Shown: piece by piece, positions 42,785-56,169 of the stretch | Numbering within the stretch: position 1 is the stretch's first letter | Layout of the letters: each line of letters starts with the position of its first letter | NCBI GenBank assembly: GCA_048013815.1 | Contig: CM106586.1 | Coordinates: 9,858,001 to 9,922,000, forward strand | Source: Setoptus koraiensis | Taxonomy: Eukaryota > Arthropoda | Direction of reading: 5' to 3' | DNA length: 64,000 nucleotides | Position numbers and translations under genes: made by a program | The notes under the pieces: model-generated | Seen by the model: only the letters and a program-made list of their open reading frames with translations | The model's database searches: none | Told to the model about the DNA's origin: nothing

Positions 42785-44378
42785 CGGACGGGCCCATGCA
42801 GCCGCGTGATGCAGGCAGCGACTGATGGCGCCGCTTCACGAGGCGCCGCAACAGCAACAAATTGATTAGATTAGCAATCGATGGTCGCACACCTATTGTT
42901 ACATAACTTGTGCACATCATCGACAGCTGCCCGTCCGTCCGTCTGGCCGGCCAGCGTCGCCAGGTGGCGCGACTCGCACTGACCGCTTGCGCGACGCGCT
43001 CCGACCGCTTGCGCGACGCGCACTGACCACTTGCGCAACTCGCGGCCTATTACGCAACTATTACCTCTGTCATAATAGTGAGTGCCGTGGCGCAACAGGA
43101 CCATTGCGCAACCTTTCCATCGCTCAATAGTGCTCATTCGAGCCGTGGTCGCAATTGCGCAACAGTACGTGCCGTCGAGAGCGGCTCAAGTCGCTCAAAC
43201 GACAACTTGATCGGGCCAGATGACGGCGCACAACAGCGCCAACTGCGACCGCTGTCGACCGCTGTCAACCGCTGCCGGCCGGGCCAATTGCGACACCGAC
43301 ACTGACAATGGCGGTGTTGATTCATGCAGTGAGCCGTGCCGTCGGCAGCGCCATTCACAACCAGCGCCGCCATTCATTCGCGCCGTCCATTGTTACGTAA
43401 CACTCACACAACAAATTACGTCTAGCGCACAACAGGCAGCGTGTGTAATTTGTTTTGCGTCAGTGTCGCGCTCACAAGTCACTGGCGAGTATTTATAGAG
43501 CGGCCACTTGTTGCTGTTGTCAGTGCAATCTGGCCGGAGCGAGCCGTGAGCGGCCTTGACTAAACGACTCGCTGTCATTGTTGACCAGTGCCAACGATGA
43601 AATTACGCAACAATTAGTCAACCGCACACACACACTGCTAATTTGCTTACAAGTTTCCGGACGCAAACAGCGCACGCTCGCCACCGTTTGCCCTCACACA
43701 CCTCACACGACCGCACAAACAGTGGCCGGGCAGCGGGGCCGGGCGGCGGAGCGGCCCGAGCGGCAAAGCGGCCCGTCCGAGCCGGTCGGCACCGGGCGGC
43801 GCACATCAATGGGGCGAGCGGTGTGAGCTTTGGCCGAGTGCCAGTCACGCCACACTGGCAGCCGAAGCAATAAGCGTCCGCTCGATGCGCCGGCCGCCCG
43901 TCTCATCGCGGCTGCCGCTCGTCTGATTACCGCCACCAATTCACTCTGTGCGCCGCCGGGACGCGTCCCGCCGGCGGCCAGTGATCAGCCGGTTGAGCGT
44001 GCCGCCGACAACAAGCGCTGATAATTACCGCACCGCCCGACATTGGCCCACGACAACATTGAGATATCGAGCTGAGATATATCAGCTCGAACATGTTACT
44101 ACCGCGGGTTACCGGCGCGGGGTATCCGCATTGTTGCAGGCGGCCCGCAGATCGTGCCGCGGCCGGCCACCCCCACAACAACAACCTGCCAACACTATGT
44201 ACAACTTTATTACGTGCCCCCCTGCCGCCCCCAACAACTTTATTACGTGCCCCCCCCCCCCAAAAAACTTTATTCGATCGAGTTTGTTCATTCAGTGTGG
44301 GTGGCGACTTTAATGAAGCGCAAACTTTGGCGCTTTTAGTGGCGAAAAGGGGCGTGCGGTGCGCGGATTCACCTGTTG

Positions 44379-44536
44379 CCGGCGCTGTTGCAGCAGCTGT
44401 TGGGTTGTTGTTGCTAGTTTGTTGCTCCTGTCGTTGCTAGCTTGTTGCTGTTGTCGTTGTAAGGTTGTTGCTGTTGTTGGGTTGTTGCCGTTGTCGTTGT
44501 TGTTAGGTTGTTGTTGCTGCTGTTGCTGTTGTTGCG
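44379..44536. repeat. TTG/CTG repeat region
   Basis: Loosely repeated GTTGTTGCT units separated by AGGTTG or AGCTTG, about 155 bases. Confidence 0.75.
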
Positions 44537-45097
44537 CCGGTGGTCGGGTCTGGCGTGCTTGTCCGCCCACCATTGCGCAACTTTGTCAGATTATCAGCGC
44601 TCGTTCGTGGCTCGTCGGCGGCCCGAGCCGCAACAAACAAACGAATTAGCAGCAGCGGCTCGCCTTTGCCGCCGCTGTCCGACACGCCGCTTGCCGACTC
44701 ATCGCAATCGCTGTTGCGCAATCAAACGATGAAATGAATTGTTATTGCCAACAAGCGAATGCATGAATTATCCGCGAGCGAGTTGCAAAAATGATGATGA
44801 TCCATCGCTAATTCGCGCCAGCCAGCCCCTCGCATGTAATCGCTAATGACAACTAACAACTGCTCATGTGTATAAACATTGCATGAACACTGCATGTAAT
44901 GCGTTGCCATTATACGCTGCCTCTCTATTGCTATATTACTCTATTACTCTATTGCTTTATTACGCAACGCTAGGCTCGCTCGCGCAAATCTGTGCCAATG
45001 CGATCGCGCGGACGCTGTGCCCGCGAGCGGTGCTCATGCGACCAGCCTGCGCGATGCACGGATTTTTTTCTGCAAGAATCGCCGCTGCGTTTTGCCC

Positions 45098-45195
45098 CAT
45101 TTCGCCCCATCCTGCTCCGATTTGCCCCATTCTGCTCCGATTTGCCCCATTCTGCTCCTGTTAGCTGCATTCTGCTCCGATTTGCTGCAGCTTGC
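45098..45195. repeat. 20-bp tandem repeat
   Basis: CCCCATTCTGCTCCGATTTG and variants, about four copies. Confidence 0.8.
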
Positions 45196-45444
45196 TCTTG
45201 TCGGCCTGCGCCTATTTCACCTGATTTTGCGCGCCATCACAGTGCGCACGAACGGTGTTGCGCAATCGGCGCCACGGCCCACACATAATGGACGAACGGT
45301 CGAAATAATGGCCAGACCATTAGGCGATCACTCAATCATGATGGTATCATTAGCGAGCACGCGTGTGGTCTAGCCAGCTAATGTCATTGCGAAATTATCA
45401 TTGCCGCATTATCCGCTCGCCTCGCCGGGCCGCGAACACAAAGC

Positions 45445-45471
45445 TGTCGTTGTTGTTGTTGTCGTCGTTGT

Positions 45472-45504
<33 letters not shown>

Positions 45505-45636
45505 CGTTGTCGTTGTCGTTGTTGTCGTTGTTGTCGTTGTCGTTGTTGTCGTTGTTGTTGCTGTTGTTGTTGTCGTTGTTGTCGGTGTTGTTGCTGTTGT
45601 TGTTGTCGTTGTTGTCGGTGTCGCTGGCGTTGGCGC
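45445..45636. repeat. Longest TTG/TCG/CTG triplet tract
   Basis: About 190 bases of imperfect GTT, GTC and GCT triplets, open in all forward frames (Val-, Leu- or Cys-rich) and on the reverse strand as Gln or Thr runs. Confidence 0.92.
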
Positions 45637-46192
45637 TGCCGTAGCTCGTCGTCGCGTTGGCAGCCAGCCGGGCGGCCGGCCCGAACTCGGTGGAGCGTCA
45701 TTGTCGCTGGCAATTGGCAGTGTGCAATTGCCAATTGTCAGACAAGTGCAGCGCACATTCGCGAGTCGCGACCAGCGGGGCCCTCTCAAAATGATGGATT
45801 GGCCGCCGATGTTGCCCGTCCGCCGACAACACCCGTCAGCTGATGCTGCCCGTCCGCCGACAACAGCGATCGTCAGCTGATCGGGCCAGGGCGACGATTT
45901 TTGGCTCGTGCGCCCCCTCGCGCTTTCATGCACAATTTGGCGGATCGGGCCCGCGTCGACAGGCGCGTTAGACACGCCATCAGCGTCTCGTTGCGTCTAT
46001 GGCGCGCATCGCATCGCCGCGTTGGCGGCTCAGATAATATCCGACGGATATGACGCGCTATAACATGGCGCGCAAGTTGGCACATCAGCTCGCATATTGG
46101 CTCGGGTATCAGCTCGCATATTAGCTCGCATATTAGATCATACATTAGCGCGAGCTGCGTGAGTTGTAGTCGCGAGTTGTCGCGACGATTCA

Positions 46193-46260
46193 AAGAATCG
46201 CCGAGTATCGCGGAGCAAGCGAAGAATCGCCGAGTATCGCGGAGCAAGCGAAGAATCGCA
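46193..46260. repeat. 29-bp tandem repeat
   Basis: AAGAATCGCCGAGTATCGCG begins copies at 46193 and 46222. A third truncated copy starts at 46251. Confidence 0.88.
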
Positions 46261-47350
46261 GCGAATGCGAGCAATCACGCAGAACGCCGAGAATTCTCGA
46301 GCTCGAGGCCGGCGCGAGGGCGAGAATTGGCGCGGGCGCGACGCTAGCAGACGACGAGTGATCGACTCTTGTCGAAATGGCGACGCTCGAGAGGCTCGAG
46401 CGGCCCGAGCGCCGCCGCATGGCACCCGATTATAATTAATTATCGTGAGTGCGCCAAAATATTTATTTTAACCGCTGAGCGCGCTGTTAACTCGCCCCAA
46501 AATCAACTCTCGCTGCCGGTTATTAACTCGATTCGCATAGCGCACCCCCGGCGGTTTATCAGTGAGACTTTCAGTGCACTGTCAGTTGCGACGACACTCA
46601 AACGACTGCGCGCATATCAATGTGTAATCAATCAACGCTAATTGACTTTGGCCCACTTCCAGTCGGGCACTGACGGTTGCACTTGTCTCAGTTGCACTTG
46701 TCACAGCCGCGGGCCGCCATTAACATTTGCGGCCCGCGGTGGCTTGCCCCGCCCGCTAGAGGGCGCTGCCTGTGCAATTGTAACTATTATCGCGTCGCCA
46801 GCATACAAACATACAGCAAACATACGCAAACGTCGCCGGCATACAAATGCACAAACAGATATATAGAAATATTTGCCGCGAGTGGCAGCATATAGACGAG
46901 CTCGGTGCGAATAAATTTGCATTTTTAGCGCCGCCGGTCGCTCGGCTGAGGCGGCTCGCCGGGCCGGCTCGGGCCGGCGGCGTTCATCCGGACCAGTTCG
47001 CGGCAGCGAGCCGTCCGAGTCGCACGAATCGCCCGAGCCGCCCGAGAGTCCGAGCCGCTCGAGCGGGCGCCATTCGGACAACATCCATTCGCGACAAGCG
47101 ACAAGCGAAAGGATGCGCCGCTGACGGCAACTTTCGCAGAGGGCGAGCGGCAAAAGAGTCGCTCTAATTAGAGATTGGTCACTTGCGGCTTCGGTGGGCC
47201 GGCTGGCCAGCGCGGAAAGTGCACGGAAACGAGCTGGCGAAGGTTGGCTCGGCCCGCGAATCGGCTTGGCCCACTAACAAGCTAATGAGCTAATGAGCTA
47301 ATTTGCATTTTGCACGCACGCCAATTAATGGGCTGCGCGCTGATTGCGGC

Positions 47351-47438
47351 TGCGATTGTTCGCCGGTCGCGGCCGCAATTGTTTCGCCTGTCGCGGGCGC
47401 GATTGTTTCGCCTGTCGCGGGCGCGATTGTTTCGCGGG
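47351..47438. repeat. 24-bp minisatellite
   Basis: CGCGATTGTTTCGCCTGTCG-type units at 47374 and 47398, with diverged copies on either side. Confidence 0.85.
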
Positions 47439-48218
47439 CCATCACCGGCCGACAGCCCGACAGTTACCGGACTGGCCGACAGCTACCGGGCAGCACGACA
47501 GCCACCGGACTGGCTGGCGGGCCGGCGCTCGGGAGGCCGCACCGAAGGGCGAGCGGCAGCGAACAGGTTGCCGCGACAACCGGCAAATTGTATGCAAATC
47601 GGCGCGCACGCTCGTGACCGGGCTCATTAGCGGCGCTGCCTAGCCGGCTTCCGTCGGGCAGGTGCACCGCGCAGCCCGCCGCAGGCCGGCGGGTGGTCGG
47701 GCCGGCTGGCAAGGCGGCCGCTAGAGCATGTTGGATAGATATGTTGGTAGGCGGCGAGTGTCGCGCCGCGCCGAAACAGAATCGGCGGGACAAGACGACG
47801 AGGTGAACAGTTAGACGGCGACAGAGAATTAATTACAGTTTTGTCACCAGTGGCCACTCATGGGCCACTTAATGAGTTTCATGCGTGATTAGAAGCCCGT
47901 GGCCCGAGCCGCCGCGCTCGGACGGCGCGAACCGGCCACCGGCTTCGAGGCGGCGACCCGACAGCGCTGTGTGGGCCGCTCGAAGCGAGTCGCGGGCACT
48001 TACGCCGCAAGTTGTTTTGAGGGATTGCTGCTGTCCGCGCGCGGTCGTGCCCGTTGTCGCTGTTGTTGTTGTCGCTGTCGTTGTCGTTGTTGTCGCGATG
48101 ATGACCATTTAATGATGATAAATATCGCGCAACGCGACGAATTTAATTCAATTGAGAGCGCATTCGAATTTCAAAATGAATTGCGAGCGTCGCATTTCGA
48201 ACGCATTACTCACAGCCA

Positions 48219-48325
48219 TTTTGTCGCTATTTTGTCGCTATTCTGACGCTGTTCTGACGCTGTTTTGACGCTGTTTTGACGCTGTTTTGACGCTGTTTTG
48301 TCCCTGTTTTGTAGCTGTTTTGTGG
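48219..48325. repeat. 11-bp tandem repeat (TTTTGACGCTG)
   Basis: About nine copies, grading from TTTTGTCGCTA through TTCTGACGCTG to TTTTGACGCTG and TTTTGTCCCTG. Confidence 0.88.
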
Positions 48326-48483
48326 CCGTGTCGGACACTGGCGAGACGCCGGCCGACACCAGCGGGCAACATCGCCCGCGACCACACTGGCTCGTCGCGA
48401 CTGGTGGCCCGCTCGAGATTGCATATTATGGTGCGCCTTCTTTTGCGGCGATTCCCTGCCTCTCGACGCAACTGGCGCTTGTG

Positions 48484-48540
48484 TTTTGGCCAGAATTTGG
48501 CCAGAATTTGGCCAGAATTTGGCCAGAATTTGGCCAAATT
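48484..48540. repeat. 11-bp tandem repeat (TTTGGCCAGAA)
   Basis: Four to five near-perfect copies, followed by diverged GGCCAAATTTTGCCC copies. Confidence 0.88.
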
Positions 48541-51500
48541 TTGCCCAAAACTTGGCCAAGTTTGCCCAAAACTTTGCCGAAATATGGCCAAAAACACAGC
48601 AATCATCATCAGCGTCATTATATTCTCATTAGGCAATGGCGGTGCCTCTTCGCGCAATGAATCCGCTCAGAATCGTCTCTAATTGTCGTGTGCTGTCCGC
48701 CAGTGTTGCGCTCGGGTAAACTTGTCGGGCCGGCCGGGCGACGCCCCCGCGGTATTTCTCAATGATTGCAATCATTTCTGCATGCTCTTATTCACGTCGC
48801 TCATCGGTTGCATCGCTCGTTGTACCTTGGCAATACCCAATTGGTGTGCACAGATACGACGACAAGCGACTGACCACTGACAGCCGGTTGCAATAATTAT
48901 CTGACGATGATCGCTTTGGGCCCCTTCCGCTTTTCCGCCGAAATCATTTCGGAGAAATGAACGTTGTCGAATGTGGCGCCAAACGACTCACAATTGTCCG
49001 CTGCAATGACTCTCGCTGGCTATGACGATCGGTTGAAACGATCGGTTGAAACGATCGGGTCAGTTGGCCGGCCCGCCGCCAGGTCACTCGATATTGCATA
49101 ACATGATATTATCACTATTGCAACATACCAGTATAACGTGATATTACGCATATTGTTATGTAATAATATGTGTGTGACAACGTGATTGTGCACGAATTGT
49201 CGAGAATTTGCTTATTGAATTGGCGCTATTAACACGTCGAAAGGCAAACAATTGTAATGACGCTAATGGTATTATGTAATCTGCACAGTGACTCTGTTTG
49301 TGTGCGCGTAATGTGCACACTGATATGCACATGAGAGTGCACACAGTATTGACTTGTGCCAACTTAAACAACGGCACATGTATCAGTGCCACTGATTCAG
49401 TAGATTGATGATGACATCATAATCACCGACAACAACAACAACGACAACAACAACAACAGAAACAACAGTTGCTCCACGGCCTCTATTATACGCGGCACAA
49501 TTTATACCTAACGCGCTCATGACGCAACCGGCGCTGATGTTCCGCTGGGAGCGGCACAAATCATGATCATTAACTCGTGTGTGCCGATTTTGCGCTCGCC
49601 CCGACGATCCGCGCGCTCCGACGATCCGCTCGCTCCGACGCACCGAGCCTCTGGGGTCGCGCGGCGCGCACCCGAGCCTTGCCGGTGCAAATATGCGCAG
49701 CGGCACTTTGCGAGCGGCCCCAACGAAAGTCAATTTTCGCATTGGGACGCATTTGCACTGGAAGCAGCTTTGGGAAGACTCTAGTCGGGCAGCGCATCGC
49801 GGCCCGGCGAAGCGGTAGCGAGGGGCGCCAATGCGGCGGCGGCGGCGGTAATAACGTGCCTAATGTCACGCAATACATCAACAATCAATTTGTTTGTGCA
49901 CGCCACTTGCCCGTGCCGCCAATGCCGGCCCGCCCGCCCGCTATATAGGCCCGCAGTTGCATCTGTTGCGCAATATTGTTTGTTTGCGCTGTTTGTGTGC
50001 GAAATAATAACGGTCATTAGCTCGCCAGCCCGATCCAGTTTAGCCGGCCTTTCTATGCGGCTAACGGGCCACACAGGCTGGCCCAGTTGGCCCAGCGCGA
50101 CTTGCCCGCGCAGACCCGTGCGGACTAGTTGGGCGCCACTAAACTCGGTGCCAACCTGACTCCAATATTCGGCCTAACAGTTGGCCGGCCCGAGGCACAC
50201 AATTGGCGACACAACGGTACGTCAACGCGACTATGGGCAGCCGCCAGGGGCGCCGACTGAACAGGCACTTGATCTGGGCCGAATTCGATCCTAATTTCGG
50301 CCCAAATTGGCCCAGTGGGCGAGCAAGCGCCCAAATGGGCCAGTGGGCCGCCCAGGCCAGGGCCTAACGGGGCCCGAACGGGGCCAAGTGAGGCAATTTA
50401 GCGCGACTAATGGAGTGTGCGACAAGTCCGTACACGGGCGCTGCGTTTAGGCGCAAGACGGACCTATCGCGCCTATCTCCGGGCCGGTTGTTTGTCCGGC
50501 CGGCAGGTGGCCGCGCCAAACAGCAACAACGGCGGCGGCAGCAGCGGCAATCTCAGGTGCACTCGCATTAGCTAATTTATCTCTAGCGGCGGCCATGTCA
50601 ACTCAACATTGTTACAACAGGGTATAATAACAATAATAACACTAACATAAATCCGGCTACCTGTGCCGCTCGCAAGGTGCAGCGCAGGTAGCCGCGTTTG
50701 CGCGGGCCGGCCCGTTATTTGGCGTTATTTGTCATTACCTGGACGGCCGGTCGGGTATTGGGCCGGCGGGCCGTTATAGGGCAGTTGCGCTTGTTATCTG
50801 GCGAGTTGGTCTGGCCGCGCCAATTCAGTTTGACCGTCGCCGTAAATGGCACTAAAACTGCGCACATACCGGCTTCGGTGGCGCCAAACGAAATGGCAAA
50901 TCGTTTTATCGCCACTCGGCCAATCAGCGGCCAATCACGCCAACAAGTACAAGCTGACAAGCTCGTAAATGGCCGCTATAGGCCCCTCAGACTGAAGCGG
51001 TCAGTGTGCGGCCGCTATTAATTTCACTTTATCTCGGTTCGTGTTGCGCCGGACCGCGGCGTCAATCGGGCCGCTTATCGGGCCGCGCGGATCATTTCCA
51101 GCAATGCCGATTGCAGCCAACGCGAGTGGCGCCCGTCGCAAGTGGCGGCCAGCGCAAATTGCATCGGGCACAAATTGCGGTGCGCCCGCAACTAGCCCGG
51201 CGGTGCCCGTACAGACGCACGATGCACTTTTTGTTGTGCGGCTAGCGCGGAATATAGAGCGTTGGCGGGCGCGGCACCGCCACACCCGCGGGCCGCGTCG
51301 GCAGTGCGGGCCGGATCGCCGTCGCACAACAAACGTTGCGCAACAACGGCAACGACAGTTGACAGAGTGACAAAAAGCGATCCGATTTGGGCCAGTTTGT
51401 TGTTGTTTGTTTGTCAGTAACTATTTGTTGTCATTGGTTGTGTGTCGCTGTGATTGGCGCGTTGCCCGCTCATGTTCGTCGGCCGCGGGCGCGCGCGGTT

Positions 51501-51788
51501 CCGCTCCATGACCGATGAACAACTCACACCCCCTCCCGGGAGACAGGCACGCCTTTGGCGCACTGGGTGCCGCTCGGTCGGGCCCGTTTGATTGGGTGGC
51601 TGGCATCGAACTGAAATAATTCGAGTTCCAGTTCCAGTTCGAGTGCGTTCGCCAACGCCGCAATGGTTACGTCATATAACATATATAATCCGGGCAGCGG
51701 ACAACAAAAGAACAGAGAAGACACAATCGAACGATGATTGGAATTTGATGACGACTGACTGAGTGACTGGCCGACTGGCGTCGTTATT

Positions 51789-51929
51789 TCGCTGTCGTTG
51801 TTTCTGTCGTTGTTGTTTTTTGCTGCCGTTGCTGCCGTTGTTGCTGTTGTTGTTGCTGTTGTTGCTGTCGTTGCCGTCGTTGCTGTCGTTGCTGTCGCTG
51901 TTGCCGTTGCTGTCACTGTTGTCGCTGTT
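51789..51929. repeat. TTG/TCG/CTG triplet tract
   Basis: About 140 bases of imperfect GTT, GTC, GCT and GCC triplets. Confidence 0.88.
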
Positions 51930-53194
51930 GCGTCCAAGTCGAACGCAAGTGCGCGTCGCTTCGAGGCCGCTCCGAACCGAAGCCGAAGCGAAGCCGAAGT
52001 CGGGCAGTCGCACCGTTCGCCGCCGTCCGCGACTCGCAGCCGGCTAATGGTGGCGCTGGTCGTGACAAATAGTGACACTCAATTGATTTAAATTGATAAA
52101 CAATTTACATTGTACTTGTTACTGTTGCCACTGGGCCGGCCGCTCGCGGCGCTGCCGTCGGTCGCTGCCGCCGTCGGTCGCTGTCGGCCGGTGGGTGTAG
52201 GTGTCGGCCGCTCGAAGCGTTCGGCGGGCGTTCGACGGGCGTCCGACGGGCGCTCGGCCGGCCCGATATCGCATAACAATGGCGCACACAAACAAATTGC
52301 GGCCGATCGTCGAGCGGGCAGAAGGCCGCTGTGCCGCGCCGCAGCCACGAAAACAAAATAAAAGAACACAACAAGTCAATGACGCAATGATTGCTTCTCT
52401 CTAACACGGTGCGGCGTTGGTCGTGGTTCTTTTATGACAGCTTGCGTCGCTGATTTGAGTTGTTTGATCAGCGCCAGTACGGCGCTCGCTGTATCATTCA
52501 GTGCGTATCAGTCATCATGCCGATTGGCACGACGGTCATGCACACAACTGGACACAACCTGTTCTCTGGCTCTCGTTCTCTGCTGGCTTCTTGCTGCCCG
52601 TTCTTCGCTGGCCGTGGGACGGCATTCGATGCAGTTGGCAGCGCAGCGCGAGCCTTCTTTTCGGCGTCGCGAGGCTTCTTTTCGAAGCTGCCCGAGACGC
52701 ACACACCGAGCGATGTTACTTTTGGCGCTGCGAGCGGCGAGCAACCGGCTCGCCGAGGCGACAAGCGCCGCCAGCGGCCTCCATAATGACACATGACGCA
52801 TCAACAAGCTAGCCAACGGCCGATTAATTTGCATACAACGTTGCGCAATGCTGCACGACGCTGCACAACGTCGCGCAATATTGCACAATATTGCACAATA
52901 CTGCACACAAACAATATTGCGCAATATTGCACCTCGGGCATTGGGTATTTATGGCGGCCCGTTGGCTCGCGGGCGGCGAGCCGCCGAGCCACGGAATTAA
53001 TCAGATGCAATATGCAAATGTCGGGCACATGATCTGTGGCGCGTCAAATGAGCGAAACGCAACTTGTGACCGATCGACACGCCGATTGATCGACACGCCG
53101 GCCGAGCCACTGATGACTTTATAACCTTTGTGCGCTCAATCGCTCGTTTTGTTTATGTTTGTGCCTATTCATGCCCATTGCTGCCCGACTGGCC

Positions 53195-53234
53195 ACTGGC
53201 GCTGGCGTTACGTAACTGGCGCTGGCGTTACGTA
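53195..53234. repeat. 20-bp direct repeat carrying TTACGTA
   Basis: ACTGGCGCTGGCGTTACGTA at 53195 and 53215, each followed by A to complete a TTACGTAA palindrome. Confidence 0.9.
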
Positions 53235-54266
53235 ACTGCCAGCGACAACAACAATAACGATAATTTATTCGCTGTTGGGCCGGCGGCCCGAGCGGAGCCC
53301 GGGCGAGCTCGCACGAGAGCGGCACCCGCGCGAGAGCATGCGGCGCTGACCGTGCCGACGACCCGCTCGTGACGTGACCGCACCGCTCCGCACCGCGCCG
53401 GGTAGCAGCACTGTGGTCGTGATTGAGTGGTTTGTGTCAAACACCGTTGCGCCGGCACAAAATATACAGTGGCCACTGTTTATGCCGCGCAGTGGATTGT
53501 TTCTGGCGCACGATATTGTTTATGTGCCACAGTGGCAGTTTGCGCAAACAGTGATCACTTGTTTATACCCTCGATGATGGCCCCACCGGCGACTTTCGGC
53601 CCGGTTTCGGCCCGGTCTCGGCCCGGGCGCCGGGGCGGGCCGGCGCGGCGCAGCCCGCCCGACAACAACAACATCCCGAGCGACCGATGTCCGGCCCGCG
53701 CACAAGCGGCGCGACTGGCGAGCGAGCGGCGCGACTGGCGAGCCCGCGTTGCGCAATCATGTTACGGTGTGAGCTCGGAGTGCCGGATATAGGAGAGTCG
53801 ACGGCCGGCAGTCACTTGCAGCGCGACTGGCGGCCGGCGCTGAAACTGGTGCACAAACTCGCGCCACCGCCGACGGGTCGGGGCGGCCGGCAGTCGGGTA
53901 CCGATGCGAGCGGCCCGAGCTGCCCGAGCGGCAAAGTTGGCAAATATAGGGCTGTTTGGTGCCAACTTCATCACTTGCCACGCAAATACAAACAAGCCAC
54001 TGCTACGGCGCTAACTGCCAACACACACACACACACACACACTTTATGCGCAGCACTTTGTGAGGCAGTTACGTAATAAAGTGTAGTTGTTGCACACTAT
54101 CGGGCACCCTTTATTTATTTGGCTGTTGTGCACTTGTCCGCTTGTGCACTTGTTATATATATACAAGTTGACACGCAAACACACGGCCACGTTGACTAAC
54201 GCGCTCGCTGGCGACTAGTCACTAGCGAAACGATTAGAACAACATATATTTCCAACTGGCTGATCC

Positions 54267-54308
54267 TGTTGTTGTCGTTGTTGTTGCCGTTGTTGCTGCT
54301 GTCGCTGT

Positions 54309-54339
<31 letters not shown>

Positions 54340-54341
54340 AT
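54267..54341. repeat. TTG/TCG triplet tract
   Basis: About 75 bases of GTT/GTC triplets ending in TTATTG. Confidence 0.85.
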
Positions 54342-55420
54342 TGTGCTCGAATAAATCGATTAAACAACAGTTAATGGTCATGCCAGCTCGCTGCGCAGCC
54401 AGCCCGACAGCAACAACATCAATTGAGCCAGCAGCAGCAGCAGCGCCGACCAACAAGCAGATAATGTCGGCTCGTTACGTTTATTACGTAACAAACAAGC
54501 CAAAGTGTGTGTTACCTAACCGACGACTAAACCCACCACTCAACCGACGGCCGCCGCGCCACTCGGGCCGGCCGCACATATTATTAGCCGCCTATTACAC
54601 ATGAATGTGTTATAGGCGCGCTGGCTCGCCGTCTGGCCCGCTGTCTGGCCCGCTGTCTCGACGCACGAGACGTAACGTGTCGGTACCCGACGGGCCGCCC
54701 GACGGTCAGCGGCCGCCCGACGGTCAGCGGATCGCCCGACGGCCGGCGGATCGCCCACGGGCGCTCAGAGCCCGGGCGCACTGACAATTAGAGAAGGTGA
54801 ATGGAATTGTTTGTGGTGTTAAATGGCGCGTAACATTAATTGCGACGCACACACCGACGCGACACAAAGAGCGCACGACATTGATGGCCACCGACAACAA
54901 CAAAGGGGGGCCATTCCTCTTCTTATCTGGCCGTCGCTGTTGGCTTTTTTGTCGCAGCGGTCGTTGTTGTCGTTGTTGTTGTCGTTGTCGTTGTTGTCGT
55001 TGTTGGCTACGCCGCTCAACAGCGGCTGTCGTTGTTGGCGCTGTTATGTAACTGATAGTGATAGCGCTGTCAGTTGTCAGTTGTCAGTAGCCAGTTGTCA
55101 GTTGTCAGTTGCTAGTTGTTAGCTGTTAGCTGTTGGTTGTTTATGCCATCTCTATGCTCGTCTATGTGCGCCTGCCTGCCTGTTTGTTGTGTCTATTTGT
55201 TGTGTATTCAATTGCGCAACCACCATTAGCCAAGACAAATAATCATATTGAATAGACATGGCAATAGTGGCGCAATGTCAATGGATTGTTTTCATGAGCC
55301 CCATTAGGCCATTATTTGTTTACGGCCATTCGCCTTTAGTTTCAATTTATGCCACTGGCTCTATTATAGTTGCATGGAGTAGATAAATTGTCCATCAACC
55401 TGATACAATCGCTACAATAC

Positions 55421-55530
55421 TATCACTTGATACTATCACTTGATACTATCTGATACTATCAGCCTGATAGTAGCAGATAATATCAGATAATATCGGATAG
55501 TATCAGATAGTATCAGATAGTATCAAGTGC
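55421..55530. repeat. GATA-rich tandem and inverted repeat
   Basis: Repeated TGATACTATC and AGATAGTATC units. 55437-55460 is an exact 24-bp reverse complement of 55506-55529 across a 45-base spacer. GATA or TATC occurs more than 15 times. Confidence 0.88.
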
Positions 55531-55974
55531 ACAACAAGTGCAGCCAGCCAGCAGTTGGCTACTTTGCAGACTGACAACACAATTGTGCTCAGACAATTGT
55601 GACAAAAACACAACAACTTGTCTGACTCAAATTCTCTCAATTGTTACGTAATTGTTTTGTGCCATTGTAAGCGTGATGCCGCCACTGTCGCCTCAAATCG
55701 GCAACATCCAGCCACTACTGCTACTACTACTAATATTATATTACTCCAGTATAGATATAAGGCGCCTAAGTGACTCTGTCGCTGACAACAATGGCCCTCG
55801 GCCGGCCCGCCAGCCGACCAACAACGAGACCGACTAATTACCTTTTATCCGACACTCAATCAGCCGATCGGGCCGACAAACAAACACACAATGCCCACAG
55901 TCGGCACTATAATGCCAATAATGCGACACCGATAACATAATACCAATGACATAAAGCCAATAATTGTGTGGCGT

Positions 55975-56048
55975 GTTGTTGTGTTGTTGCTGTTGTCGTT
56001 GTTGCTGTTGTCGTTGTTGCTGTTGCTGTTGTCGTTGTTGTTGTTGTC
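55975..56048. repeat. TTG/TCG triplet tract
   Basis: About 74 bases of GTT/GTC/GCT triplets. A CAA/CGA tract in the opposite sense lies 200 bases on (56246-56295). Confidence 0.82.
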
Positions 56049-56133
56049 GCGATCAACAACTCGCCCGTCGTTGTCGTCCCAACGATATCGTGTAACCAAC
56101 AGCAGAGCGCCATTCGATCAGGTGAGCCCGCTC

Positions 56134-56169
56134 CAGTTGTCAGTTGTGCCAGCTGACAACTGACAACTG
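56134..56169. repeat. Hairpin, 14-bp perfect stem
   Basis: CAGTTGTCAGTTGT (56134-56147) pairs with 56156-56169 around an 8-base loop. An alternative GCCAGCTG/CAGCTGGC pairing overlaps it. Confidence 0.8.

Larger units (their letters stand above)
36561..45000. other. Downstream non-coding region, part 1
   Basis: No gene recognised. The stretch 36.56-37.6 kb is AT-richer and less repetitive than the rest, with a 31-bp tandem duplication (36933-36995) and an inverted repeat (37228-37285). Beyond 38 kb come minisatellites of 13 bp (38696), 24 bp (39013) and 9 bp (39272), TTACCTGT repeats (42381-42437), triplet tracts (42157, 42647, 44379) and GC-rich sequence. The open frame at 41919-42140 begins with a signal-peptide-like stretch but has no further support. 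Confidence 0.6.
45001..55000. other. Downstream non-coding region, part 2
   Basis: No gene recognised. It holds repeats of 20 bp (45098), 29 bp (46193), 24 bp (47351), 11 bp (48219 and 48484) and 20 bp (53195), and triplet tracts at 45445, 48056, 51789, 54267 and 54958. TTGCGCAA sites are dense at 49.97, 51.34, 52.84, 52.92 and 53.75 kb. Open frames are overlapping on both strands and compositionally driven. Confidence 0.6.

Noticed and set aside
45401-45975. Overlapping Val-rich and Thr-rich frames on both strands
   Set aside because: Consequence of the 190-bp triplet tract at 45445-45636.
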